A DNA stretch of 62,416 nucleotides from JAYEIA01 sp964472505 (GTDB taxonomy: Bacteria > Bacteroidota > Bacteroidia > Bacteroidales > JAADGE01). The stretch's first letter is position 1; each line of letters starts with the position of its first letter. The stretch is taken from contig CAYYQW010000017.1 in the NCBI GenBank assembly GCA_964472505.1, positions 1 through 62,416 on the forward strand, in the 5' to 3' direction. This document shows, piece after piece, positions 15,956-24,590 of this stretch. A program made the translations under genes and the position numbers. The notes below the pieces were generated by a model that did not search any database, had not been told where the DNA came from, and worked only from the letters and a program-made list of their open reading frames with translations.

Positions 15956-16732
15956 CTATTTTTTTCGTTTCTTCTCGGTTTGTTCCTGTTGTAGTTCCTT
16001 GCGTTTATTCTCTTCTACGGCATCATCGTGCTCGCGGTTTCCCCTGCTGCCTTTTTTACGCTTATCTAAGTTTTTCAGATTTTTTTCACGCCCGTAGAGT
16101 ATTAATCGGTCACCGGCTTCTATCTGTGTATCACCCGAGATAATTCCAAGATAAGAATTATCACTGCGTTTTATGCCTATTATATTTATTCCTTCATCAA
16201 TTAAATTACATTCTTTCACTTTTTTATCACTTATCCAGTCATCACTTTCTACTTGCATGGTTGTGATCTCATACTCACCGGTAAGATGTAAAATTTCAGT
16301 ATAATCCCTTACATTATAATCCGTAAAACGCCTTATGGCTTTATTGACTATTCGCGAAAGGTGTTTCTGAAATCTTTTGCTGCGTGAGATCAGCCACAAT
16401 AAAGTCATGCTCGCCACCAAAATGACCAAGCGCCATATCAGAGGCAAATCATTTGAGTCATCTTGAATAAAAGTCAAAATTAATCCGGCTATGGCAGAAA
16501 TAGCGCCCACATTTCCTACAAGCATAATCGACATTAAAATTCTTCGCCGAACAGGATGTTTAACCACACTTTCCGATTCCTCTGTTGTGTAGCCTACTCC
16601 GGTAAAGGCCGATCGAGCCTGAAATATAGCTGTATCTTTAGACAAACCCGTATGCATCAAAGCTGTGGCTCCAATATAGGTAATAAGCATGGAAAGTGTA
16701 AGAATAATAATCAATGAAAACAATGAAACCAT
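15956..16732 (-). CDS. Membrane protein with C-terminal TrkA-C (RCK_C) domain
   Basis: Protein of 258 residues with membrane helices at about 1-24, 66-88 and 92-112. A RCK_C/TrkA-C domain spans ~150-225 (SDDWISDKKVKECNL, GINIIGIKRSDNSYLGI, GDRLILYGR). This domain gates K+ channels and transporters by binding small ligands. There is no NAD-binding TrkA-N domain and no TVGYG selectivity filter. The last 35 residues are very basic and acidic (KKGSRGNREHDD to KKRKK). The segment SAFTGVGYTTEESE between helices 1 and 2 may be a re-entrant loop. It follows the TPR/SpoIIE phosphatase gene by 51 bases on the same strand and is probably cotranscribed. Substrate unknown. Confidence 0.75.
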   Translation of the reverse strand: MVSLFSLIIILTLSMLITYIGATALMHTGLSKDTAIFQARSAFTGVGYTTEESESVVKHPVRRRILMSIMLVGNVGAISAIAGLILTFIQDDSNDLPLIWRLVILVASMTLLWLISRSKRFQKHLSRIVNKAIRRFTDYNVRDYTEILHLTGEYEITTMQVESDDWISDKKVKECNLIDEGINIIGIKRSDNSYLGIISGDTQIEAGDRLILYGREKNLKNLDKRKKGSRGNREHDDAVEENKRKELQQEQTEKKRKK

Positions 16733-16783
16733 AACCGGTTACTTTAAATATTCTCTTATTGCTAATAATTAACCATATCGGAA

Positions 16784-18949
16784 TTATACTTTAAGTCCAA
16801 GCATCAAAATATCATCTAATTGAGGCCGGCTGCCTTTCCAACGTAAATAGGTATTCTCAATTATAGATTTTTGTTGGCTGAGCGGTTTAGAATGTACTTC
16901 TCTGAGCAATGCTTTCAAACGAATTTTTTTAAATTTTTCTTCATGCTTTCCGCCAAACTGGTCGGTTATTCCGTCAGAGAATAAATAAAGCATATCATCC
17001 TTTGACAGCTGTAGGGTTTGACTTGCGAAAGCTTTCTCTTTTCTGTGTTTTCCGATGGGCATACGATCGGCGGTTAGCTCCAAAAATTTTCCGGATGAAA
17101 AAACATAAACCGGATTGTGTGCTCCGGAATACTGCAATTCTAAAGTCTTACGATTCAAACGGCAAAGTGCAATATCCAAACCGTCGCGCCTGCCTTGGCG
17201 TTGACCCCGTTCCAGTGATTCTTTAACCAATTGTCGTAATTGATTGAGTACTTCTCCGGTTTCAATTCCCGGTCCGTGCGCAATGATTTCATTTAGATAT
17301 GAAATTCCGAGCATACTCACCAGGGCTCCGGGCACACCGTGTCCGGTGCAATCGGCTGCAGCAAAATAAAGATAATCATTGGTTTCTTTCAACCAGAAAA
17401 AATCTCCGCTTACTATTTCTTTGGGGGCATAAAAAATAAAGTGCTCTCTAAAAAAACGTTCATATATATATGCACCGGGCATCATAGCCTCTTGAATATA
17501 TACGGCATAATTCAGGCTTGCCGTCATGCGTTCGTTTATTTGGTTTAATTGTCGATTTTTTTCATTGATTTCGGTATTGGCTTTTTCCAAATTATCCGAC
17601 TGGGCTTGAATCTCTTCTTTCTGACGGCTTATTTGTGAGTTTTTTAATGACAGGGCGCTGTTGGCTTTCTTCTGCTGCCCGGAAGTTCTAAATGCCAGAT
17701 AGGCCAAAATTCCGACAAACAACAAGACAGACACAATAAACCAGGTCAAATAATTTTTCCTTTTTATAACCGCTTCCTGCTTGGCTTGTTTTTCTTTGAG
17801 CAGTTGATTTTCTTTTTCTTTAGCTTTGGTGTCGAAACGGGTTTGCAGCTCGGCAATTTGTTTTGCGCGGTCTTCTTCAAACAAAGTATCCCGAAGTTGG
17901 TTATATTTCTGTAAATAAAGATAAGCAGAATAATAATCACCCTGAGCAGAATCAATTAATGCAGCAGTTCGATAGGCCTTCATTATATTATCTTTAGCTT
18001 TAATTTGTCGACTTATTCCCAAACTAAGCTTAACATAATCACTTGCCTGCTCATAGTTTCCTGTCTTAACAAAATGCTCCCCCATGGAAAGGTAGGCCAC
18101 AGACAAACCGTTCTTGTCATCTAATTCTTTAAAAATATCGACAGCTTTAGTATAAAATTCGAGTGCCTTATTATACATCTCTTTGTCTCCGTATGCCGAA
18201 GCTAAATTGGAATAATTTCCGCCTAATTGGGCTAAATCATTTGTTTTTTTTCCGTAGTTTACGGCTTCAAGCAAGTTTATAATGGCTTGATCGGTATTGC
18301 CGCGTTCATTATATATTATTCCAATGTTTCCCAGTGCCAAAGCCATTCCCTGATTATCTTCCGTATCGCGATAAACTTTCAGAGCCTTTTGATAATATTT
18401 CATGGCATTATCCAAATCATCCATGAAATAATAAATGTTACCGATGTTATTATTGGCTGTGGCGATCCACTGTTTATCACCCAATTCCTCCATTACTTCC
18501 AAGGCATCCAGATAGCGGCTGAGAGCCTCTTGGTAGCTTCCCAAATAAGCATGAATGTTGCCCGCATTACCTAAAACTGAGACTTCGGAACGCTTATCGG
18601 AAATATTTCTAAAAATCGTGAGTGCCGAATCAAACTGAGCCAAAGCTTCCGGATAACTGCTGCGGTATGTATGATACAAACCCAAAGCAGCATGCGATTT
18701 ACCAATGCCCTTTTTATAGTTAATTTCTTTAGAAAGGCTCAATGCTTTGTTCGCCCATTTTTTATGCTCATCGGGCTGAGAAACATAATATTCGGCCAAT
18801 TTGAGCATTTCCGAAATTTTAAGCGTATCATGCGAAGCATTTTCAATACGATCAATTAAGCTGTCGGGTTTTGACAGCTTTTGTCCGGACAGCGAAAATC
18901 CGAAAACGAACGGCAGCAGAAAGAGAGACAGTTGGGGTATTATTTTCAT
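16784..18949 (-). CDS. TPR-containing SpoIIE-family (PP2C-like) phosphatase
   Basis: Predicted serine phosphatase with sensor, 721 residues from the ATG at 18949 (a TTG codon lies just before). It has a signal peptide (1-24) and about eight TPR repeats (~45-350; LGNAGNIHAYLGSY and NNIGNIYYFMDDL are typical). A membrane helix lies at ~400-420, then a coiled coil (~425-478) and a SpoIIE/PP2C domain (~485-721). Metal-binding motifs are VSGDFFW (~514-519) and DCTGHGVPGA (~533-542), with a later SDGITDQFGG. Periplasmic TPRs appear to control a cytoplasmic phosphatase that would act on an STAS- or SiaC-like protein. A second phosphatase of this class is at 48961-50949. A -7 box lies 45 bases upstream. 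Confidence 0.88.
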   Translation of the reverse strand: MKIIPQLSLFLLPFVFGFSLSGQKLSKPDSLIDRIENASHDTLKISEMLKLAEYYVSQPDEHKKWANKALSLSKEINYKKGIGKSHAALGLYHTYRSSYPEALAQFDSALTIFRNISDKRSEVSVLGNAGNIHAYLGSYQEALSRYLDALEVMEELGDKQWIATANNNIGNIYYFMDDLDNAMKYYQKALKVYRDTEDNQGMALALGNIGIIYNERGNTDQAIINLLEAVNYGKKTNDLAQLGGNYSNLASAYGDKEMYNKALEFYTKAVDIFKELDDKNGLSVAYLSMGEHFVKTGNYEQASDYVKLSLGISRQIKAKDNIMKAYRTAALIDSAQGDYYSAYLYLQKYNQLRDTLFEEDRAKQIAELQTRFDTKAKEKENQLLKEKQAKQEAVIKRKNYLTWFIVSVLLFVGILAYLAFRTSGQQKKANSALSLKNSQISRQKEEIQAQSDNLEKANTEINEKNRQLNQINERMTASLNYAVYIQEAMMPGAYIYERFFREHFIFYAPKEIVSGDFFWLKETNDYLYFAAADCTGHGVPGALVSMLGISYLNEIIAHGPGIETGEVLNQLRQLVKESLERGQRQGRRDGLDIALCRLNRKTLELQYSGAHNPVYVFSSGKFLELTADRMPIGKHRKEKAFASQTLQLSKDDMLYLFSDGITDQFGGKHEEKFKKIRLKALLREVHSKPLSQQKSIIENTYLRWKGSRPQLDDILMLGLKV

Positions 18950-18994
18950 CAAATCTCAAATATATAAACTTACAAGCACTAACTTACAATAATA

Positions 18995-19002
18995 CAAAAA
19001 TA
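18995..19002 (-). promoter_or_regulatory. -7 box (TATTTTTG) of TPR/SpoIIE gene
   Basis: The minus strand reads TATTTTTG 45 bases upstream of the ATG at 18949. A second TATATTTG at 18964-18957 is too close to the start to serve. Confidence 0.5.
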
Positions 19003-19042
19003 TGCTTATTTCAAACCGTTAAATATAAGAAAATTTTTATGC

Positions 19043-19831
19043 TTACAATTGTTTTCGCAGCAAGTTTGCAAGCATGCCCGGAGCAAATCGCTTTAAATAA
19101 ACGCCCATGCGTTCTTTGCCGCCAAGGAGCAATTCACGTTTATGACGCTTTAAAGCTTGCATAGCCATATTGGCAAAATAATCAGGAGACATGCCGTTTT
19201 CAATTCCGGCATCATTTTTTTGCGCCGGCTTACCGGATTCATTAAAAGCATTTTGAGCAATACTTGTTCGAATATAACCGGAAGCAATAAGCGTAATGCC
19301 AATGTTGTATGCATGAACCTCCGGCCGCAAGCTGTCAAAAAAGCCGTGCAATGCATGCTTTGAAGCAGCATAAGCTGATCGGTAGGGAATACCGAATTTA
19401 CCGGCCAAGCTGGTCATTACCGCTATTTGCCCGCGCTTCTGCTCTACCATATATGGCAGTATCGATTTAGTCAATATAACAGGCCCCATATAATTAATAT
19501 CCATCAACCTTTTGTCAACAACAGTTTGAGTATCTTTAGCTAAAGACCGTTGACTTATTCCGCCATTATTAAAAAGCAGGTCTATCCCTCCAAAATGCGT
19601 CAAAGCTTGTTCTGCCTTATCCGGAAGACTTTGGTGATTCTCTAAATCCAGAGGGAGTACAAAAACGCGATCCGGCTGCGGACAATTAGCGCGAACACGC
19701 TCTAAGGCATCTCTGCGCCGAGCTGAAACTATAAGTTTACTGCCTTCCTTGGCAAAAGCGTATGTGAGTGCCTCTCCGGTTCCGGAAGAAGCGCCCGTAA
19801 TCCAAACTACTTTATCTTTATAGCTTATCAT
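19043..19831 (-). CDS. Short-chain dehydrogenase/reductase
   Basis: NAD(P)-dependent oxidoreductase of 262 residues, classical SDR. The cofactor motif TGASSGTGE is at 12-20, NNGG at 88-91, and the catalytic Ser141, Tyr154 and Lys158 are present (YAASK). The Arg pair after SAR near 37-40 suggests NADP preference. The C-terminal extension with KRHKRELLLGGKE resembles DHRS7-like/short-chain reductases of lipid or carbonyl compounds; substrate unknown. It stands alone between the TPR/SpoIIE promoter and the end of the rpoBC operon. Confidence 0.9.
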   Translation of the reverse strand: MISYKDKVVWITGASSGTGEALTYAFAKEGSKLIVSARRRDALERVRANCPQPDRVFVLPLDLENHQSLPDKAEQALTHFGGIDLLFNNGGISQRSLAKDTQTVVDKRLMDINYMGPVILTKSILPYMVEQKRGQIAVMTSLAGKFGIPYRSAYAASKHALHGFFDSLRPEVHAYNIGITLIASGYIRTSIAQNAFNESGKPAQKNDAGIENGMSPDYFANMAMQALKRHKRELLLGGKERMGVYLKRFAPGMLANLLRKQL

Positions 19832-19874
19832 TTTGCAGATGATTTATTAATTTTCGGTGAATACGATGTATTAC

Positions 19875-19909
19875 AAAAAGAACCTGCAGCAATAAGCAGC
19901 AGGCTCTTT
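19875..19909 (-). terminator. Terminator of the rplKAJL-rpoBC-DUF3467 operon
   Basis: On the minus strand AAAGA-CCTGC pairs with GCAGG-TCTTT with one mismatch and a small inner stem, followed by TT. It lies 74 bases after the DUF3467 stop codon. Confidence 0.75.
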
Positions 19910-19983
19910 ATAATGTAAATTACGGGTTAAATTTTCAAAATTCTGAAAACAAACGCGATTCTTTTTAATACGACTGTTGAGAA

Positions 19984-20304
19984 TTAAGCCTTTACGGTTG
20001 GTCCGCCAAAATTCATTGGCATGGAAGGACCTCCCCGATGTTCTTTTATCTCACCAAAATGACCTTCGTATTTGTTGATGTTTTCCTGCAAAGCTTTCAT
20101 TAAGCGTTTTGCATTTTCGGGCGTCATTACGATGCGCGATTTTACGGGTGCTTTAGGCACACCGGGCATCACGCGTACGAAATCTACAATAAACTCTGAT
20201 GATGAATGAGAAATTACTGCGAGGTTTGAATATATACCTTCAGCTGCCTCATCGCTCAATTCGATATTTAATCTGTTTTCCGGATTTTTTTTATTCTTAT
20301 CCAT
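19984..20304 (-). CDS. DUF3467 protein
   Basis: Small protein of 106 residues matching DUF3467: GIYSNLAVISHSSSEFIVDFVRVMPG, then SRIVMTPENAKRLMKALQENI. It starts only 3 bases after the rpoC stop codon and precedes the operon terminator, so it is made together with RNA polymerase. Function unknown. The co-expression suggests an accessory role in transcription, but this is inference from position. The C-terminal tail is Gly/Pro-rich (GGPSMPMNFGGP). Confidence 0.88.
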   Translation of the reverse strand: MDKNKKNPENRLNIELSDEAAEGIYSNLAVISHSSSEFIVDFVRVMPGVPKAPVKSRIVMTPENAKRLMKALQENINKYEGHFGEIKEHRGGPSMPMNFGGPTVKA

Positions 20305-20307
20305 ATA

Positions 20308-23300
20308 TTAACTCTCCTTCTTTTTTAATTTTTCATACTCTTCTTTCGACCCTACCAGAATATCGTTGTATTCTCTCATGCCGCTTCCTGCGGGTATTTT
20401 ATGGCCTACAATTACATTTTCTTTCAAGCCGCGCAGATAATCCGTCTTAGCTTGAATGGCTGCCTGATTGAGAACTTTTGTGGTTTCCTGAAAGGATGCT
20501 GCAGAGATAAAACTTTTGGTTTGAAGTGCAGCTTTTGTAATACCTTGCAATACCGGCTCCGATGTTGCGGCAATGGCATCGCGATAAACCATTTGCTTCA
20601 ATTCTTTGCGTTTAAGCATGGAATTTTCTTCGCGAATTTTGGCCGGGCTCACAATGTCATCTTCTTCATATATTTGAGAATCGCCCGGATCTTCAATTAC
20701 TTTTTTACCAAAGATACGCTCATTTTCTTCACGGAAATCCCACTTATTAACGACTTGTTTTTCGCGATAAACGGTATCACCGGGATCTTGAATATACACT
20801 TTTTTCATCATCTGGCGTACGATTACTTCAAAGTGTTTGTCATTAATTTTTACACCCTGTAAGCGGTAAACTTCCTGTACTTCATTTACGATGTACTCCT
20901 GTACTGAAGTCGGCCCTTCTATGGCAAGGATATCGGCCGGAGTAACGGCGCCTTCAGACAGGCTGAAGCCGGCTTTTACAAAGTCTCCGGGTTGTACCAA
21001 AATTTGCTTTGCAAGCGAAATGAGATATTTCTTCTCTTTTCCTGCTTTAGAACGAATAATTACTTCGCGCTTACCGCGTTTGATTCGTCCGAATTCCACA
21101 ATACCGTCAATTTCGGCAACACTTGCGGGGTTCGAAGGATTACGTGCCTCAAACAATTCGGTTACACGCGGAAGACCACCGGTAATATCACCGGCTTTAC
21201 CGGCGCTTCTCGGAATCTTAGCTATAATCTCACCGGTTTTTATTTCATCACCTTCGTTGATTGACAAGTGTGAGCCGGCAGGTAAGTTATAAGAAGCCTG
21301 CACATTTCCGTCTTTATCAACAATTTGAACTTCCGGGTTTTTATTTTTATCCTTTGTCTCAATGATTACTTTCTCAATAAAATTGGTCTGTTCATCTTTC
21401 TCAATTTTATAAGTTGTACTTTCAACCAAGTCTTTAAAGTTAATGTAACCGTCAAATTCAGTAACAATAACAGCATTGTATGGATCCCATTCACAAAGCA
21501 AATCACCTTTTTCAAGCTTTTGCCCTTCTTTAACATACAGTTTAGCTCCGTATGGTATTGAATAAGAAGTTAGTTTTACATCTGCTTTTTTATCGTAAAC
21601 AATAAGTTCGGTCATACGACTGGTAACAATACGGTATTGTCCGTCGGCTATTTCGGCATCTACTGTTTTGAGTTCCTCAAACTGTGCTTCACCGGCATAT
21701 TTGGTGTGAATGCTGTTTTCGGCAGCTGATCCGCCGGCAACACCACCCACGTGGAAAGTACGCAGTGTAAGCTGTGTACCGGGCTCACCGATGGACTGTG
21801 CAGCAATAACTCCCACGGCTTCGCCTTTTTCAGCAGGCTTACGCGATGAAAGAGACCTTCCGTAGCATTTAGAACAAATTCCGTAACGTGTTTCACAAGT
21901 TAAAGCTGAACGTATGTATATTTCTTCAAGAGGTGAATCCGTTATGGCTTTCGCAGTAGCTTCATCAATTTCTTCTCCGGATTTTACAATAAGTTCATCG
22001 GATAAAGGATGATACACATCGTATAAGCTGGTACGTCCCAATATTCTTTCATAAAGGGTTTCAACTACATCATCTTTCTTGGTGATAGCCGTTGCTTTAA
22101 GTCCTCTAAGTGTTCCGCAGTCTTCTTCACTAACTACCACATCTTGAGCTACATCGACCAAACGACGGGTAAGGTATCCGGCATCGGCTGTCTTAAGGGC
22201 AGTATCGGCAAGACCTTTACGAGCTCCGTGAGTTGAAATAAAGTATTCCAGTACAGAGAGTCCTTCTTTAAAGTTTGACAGAATTGGGTTTTCAATAATT
22301 GCACCACCACTGGTTCCTGATTTTTGAGGCTTGGCCATCAAACCACGCATTCCGGCAAGCTGTCTAATTTGCTCCCGAGAACCGCGAGCCCCGGAATCCA
22401 GCATCATGAAAACAGAGTTAAACCCTTGGTTGTCATTACTGAGACGGTCCATAACTATTTGAGTAAGTCGTGCATTGGTATGCGTCCAAATATCAATAAT
22501 TTGATTGTAACGTTCATTACCGGCAATAATACCCATATTGAAGTTATTCATCACTTCTTCAACTTGTTGATATCCGTCTTCAACCATTTCCTCTTTCTCG
22601 TTAGGAATAATAACATCATCCAAGTTAAAAGAAAGTCCGCCTTCGAATGCAGTTTGGTACCCCAATGATTTAATATCATCAAGGAAATCGGCTGTTTTAG
22701 ACGTCCCGCAAACAATCAGCACTTGACCGATAATATCGCGCAAAGCTTTTTTAGTGAGCAAAGTATTTATAAAACCTACCTCGTTGGGTACATATTGGTT
22801 GAATATGATTCGCCCGATGGTGGTTTCAAAAATTTCACCTTCAAATCTTAAATTAACAATGGCGTGCATATCAGCACGTCCTTCGTTATATGCAATAATG
22901 GCCTCTTCGGGTGAGTAAAAAGTGAGTCCTTCACCGATTACTTTGCGTTCGGGTGTATTCCTTCGGCCTTTAGTAATATAATAAAGTCCCAAAACCATGT
23001 CTTGCGAAGGTACCGTAATCGGCGCTCCGTTGGCAGGGTTAAGAATATTATGTGACGAGAGCATTAAAAACTGTGCTTCGAGAATGGCAGCATTACCAAG
23101 CGGTAAATGAACAGCCATTTGGTCACCATCAAAGTCAGCGTTGAAAGCCGTACATGCCAAGGGGTGGAGCTGAATAGCTTTTCCCTCAATAAGTTTTGGC
23201 TGGAAAGCCTGAATACCAAGACGGTGAAGCGTAGGAGCACGGTTAAGTAATACCGGATGCCCTTTGAGTACATTTTCAAGAATATCCCATACTACCGGTT

Positions 23301-24549
23301 CACGCCTGTCAATAATTTTTTTAGCCGATTTCACCGTTTTCACGATACCGCGCTCAATGAGTTTACGAATAATAAACGGCTTATAAAGTTCGGCGGCCAT
23401 CTCTTTGGGAATACCGCATTCGTGCATTTTAAGTTCCGGGCCCACCACAATTACCGAACGTGCGGAATAGTCAACACGTTTTCCGAGCAAATTTTGTCGG
23501 AAACGGCCTTGTTTCCCTTTCAAGCTGTCGCTCAATGATTTAAGAGCTCTGTTTGAATCGGATTTTACGGCACTTGATTTCCGTGAGTTATCAAACAAAG
23601 AATCAACGGCTTCCTGCAGCATACGTTTTTCGTTGCGAAGGATTACCTCGGGAGCTTTAATCTCCATTAGGCGTTTTAGCCGGTTATTTCGTATAATTAC
23701 TCTACGGTAAAGGTCGTTTAGGTCGGATGTGGCAAAGCGTCCGCCGTCGAGCGGAACCAAAGGTCGCAATTCGGGCGGAATAACGGGGAGCACTTTAATT
23801 ATCATACGCTCCGGCCGGTTTATTCCTTTTGAAGCTCTAAAAGCACTAATTACTTGTAATCTTTTAAGAGCCTCGTTTTTACGTTGTTGAGATGTTTCGG
23901 TTTTTGATTTATGTTTAAGGTCAGCTGCAAGCGCATCAATATCCAGATCTCTCAAAAGATCATGGAGAGCTTCAGCTCCCATTTTAGCAATAAATTTATT
24001 GGGGTCATTATCTTCAAGCAAATGGTTATCCTGCGGCAAAGTCTCCAAGATTTCCATATATTCTTCTTCCGAAAGGAAATCCAAATATTTAATACCGTCC
24101 TCAGCCTTAATACCGGGCTTAATAACTACATATTTCTCGTAATAGATAATAGAATCTAATTTTTTCGCGGGTAATCCCAGCAAATAACCAATTTTGTTTG
24201 GCAGCGACTTAAAATACCAGATATGTACTACCGGTACCACCAAAGAGATGTGCCCGCTTCGGTCACGGCGTACTTTTTTTTCGGTAACCTCTACACCGCA
24301 GCGATCACAAACGATTCCTTTGTAGCGAATACGCTTATATTTACCGCAATGACATTCATAATCTTTCACCGGGCCAAAAATTCTTTCGCAAAACAGTCCG
24401 TCTCTCTCGGGCTTATAGGTGCGATAATTTATGGTTTCCGGTTTTAAAACTTCCCCGCTTGAGCGTTCCAATACTTCTTCGGGGGAAACTAAATTTATAG
24501 TAATTTTATCGAAATTACTGTCTTGGGTATTATTTTTTCTGAAAGCCAT
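20308..24549 (-). CDS. rpoC: RNA polymerase subunit beta'
   Basis: Largest RNA polymerase subunit, 1413 residues, full length for Bacteroidota. N-terminal zinc site Cys66, Cys68, Cys81 and Cys84. The active-site Mg motif NADFDGDQM is at 470-478. The bridge-helix/trigger-loop region is present (GARKGLADTALKTADAGYLTRRL), as is the second zinc cluster (CGTLRG, CETRYGICSKCYG). It follows rpoB by 41 bases. No frameshift or insertion element is seen. Confidence 0.98.
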   Translation of the reverse strand: MAFRKNNTQDSNFDKITINLVSPEEVLERSSGEVLKPETINYRTYKPERDGLFCERIFGPVKDYECHCGKYKRIRYKGIVCDRCGVEVTEKKVRRDRSGHISLVVPVVHIWYFKSLPNKIGYLLGLPAKKLDSIIYYEKYVVIKPGIKAEDGIKYLDFLSEEEYMEILETLPQDNHLLEDNDPNKFIAKMGAEALHDLLRDLDIDALAADLKHKSKTETSQQRKNEALKRLQVISAFRASKGINRPERMIIKVLPVIPPELRPLVPLDGGRFATSDLNDLYRRVIIRNNRLKRLMEIKAPEVILRNEKRMLQEAVDSLFDNSRKSSAVKSDSNRALKSLSDSLKGKQGRFRQNLLGKRVDYSARSVIVVGPELKMHECGIPKEMAAELYKPFIIRKLIERGIVKTVKSAKKIIDRREPVVWDILENVLKGHPVLLNRAPTLHRLGIQAFQPKLIEGKAIQLHPLACTAFNADFDGDQMAVHLPLGNAAILEAQFLMLSSHNILNPANGAPITVPSQDMVLGLYYITKGRRNTPERKVIGEGLTFYSPEEAIIAYNEGRADMHAIVNLRFEGEIFETTIGRIIFNQYVPNEVGFINTLLTKKALRDIIGQVLIVCGTSKTADFLDDIKSLGYQTAFEGGLSFNLDDVIIPNEKEEMVEDGYQQVEEVMNNFNMGIIAGNERYNQIIDIWTHTNARLTQIVMDRLSNDNQGFNSVFMMLDSGARGSREQIRQLAGMRGLMAKPQKSGTSGGAIIENPILSNFKEGLSVLEYFISTHGARKGLADTALKTADAGYLTRRLVDVAQDVVVSEEDCGTLRGLKATAITKKDDVVETLYERILGRTSLYDVYHPLSDELIVKSGEEIDEATAKAITDSPLEEIYIRSALTCETRYGICSKCYGRSLSSRKPAEKGEAVGVIAAQSIGEPGTQLTLRTFHVGGVAGGSAAENSIHTKYAGEAQFEELKTVDAEIADGQYRIVTSRMTELIVYDKKADVKLTSYSIPYGAKLYVKEGQKLEKGDLLCEWDPYNAVIVTEFDGYINFKDLVESTTYKIEKDEQTNFIEKVIIETKDKNKNPEVQIVDKDGNVQASYNLPAGSHLSINEGDEIKTGEIIAKIPRSAGKAGDITGGLPRVTELFEARNPSNPASVAEIDGIVEFGRIKRGKREVIIRSKAGKEKKYLISLAKQILVQPGDFVKAGFSLSEGAVTPADILAIEGPTSVQEYIVNEVQEVYRLQGVKINDKHFEVIVRQMMKKVYIQDPGDTVYREKQVVNKWDFREENERIFGKKVIEDPGDSQIYEEDDIVSPAKIREENSMLKRKELKQMVYRDAIAATSEPVLQGITKAALQTKSFISAASFQETTKVLNQAAIQAKTDYLRGLKENVIVGHKIPAGSGMREYNDILVGSKEEYEKLKKKES

Positions 24550-24590
24550 AATTCTGTGTTACAATATAAAAATAAAAATATCCGCCGGTA

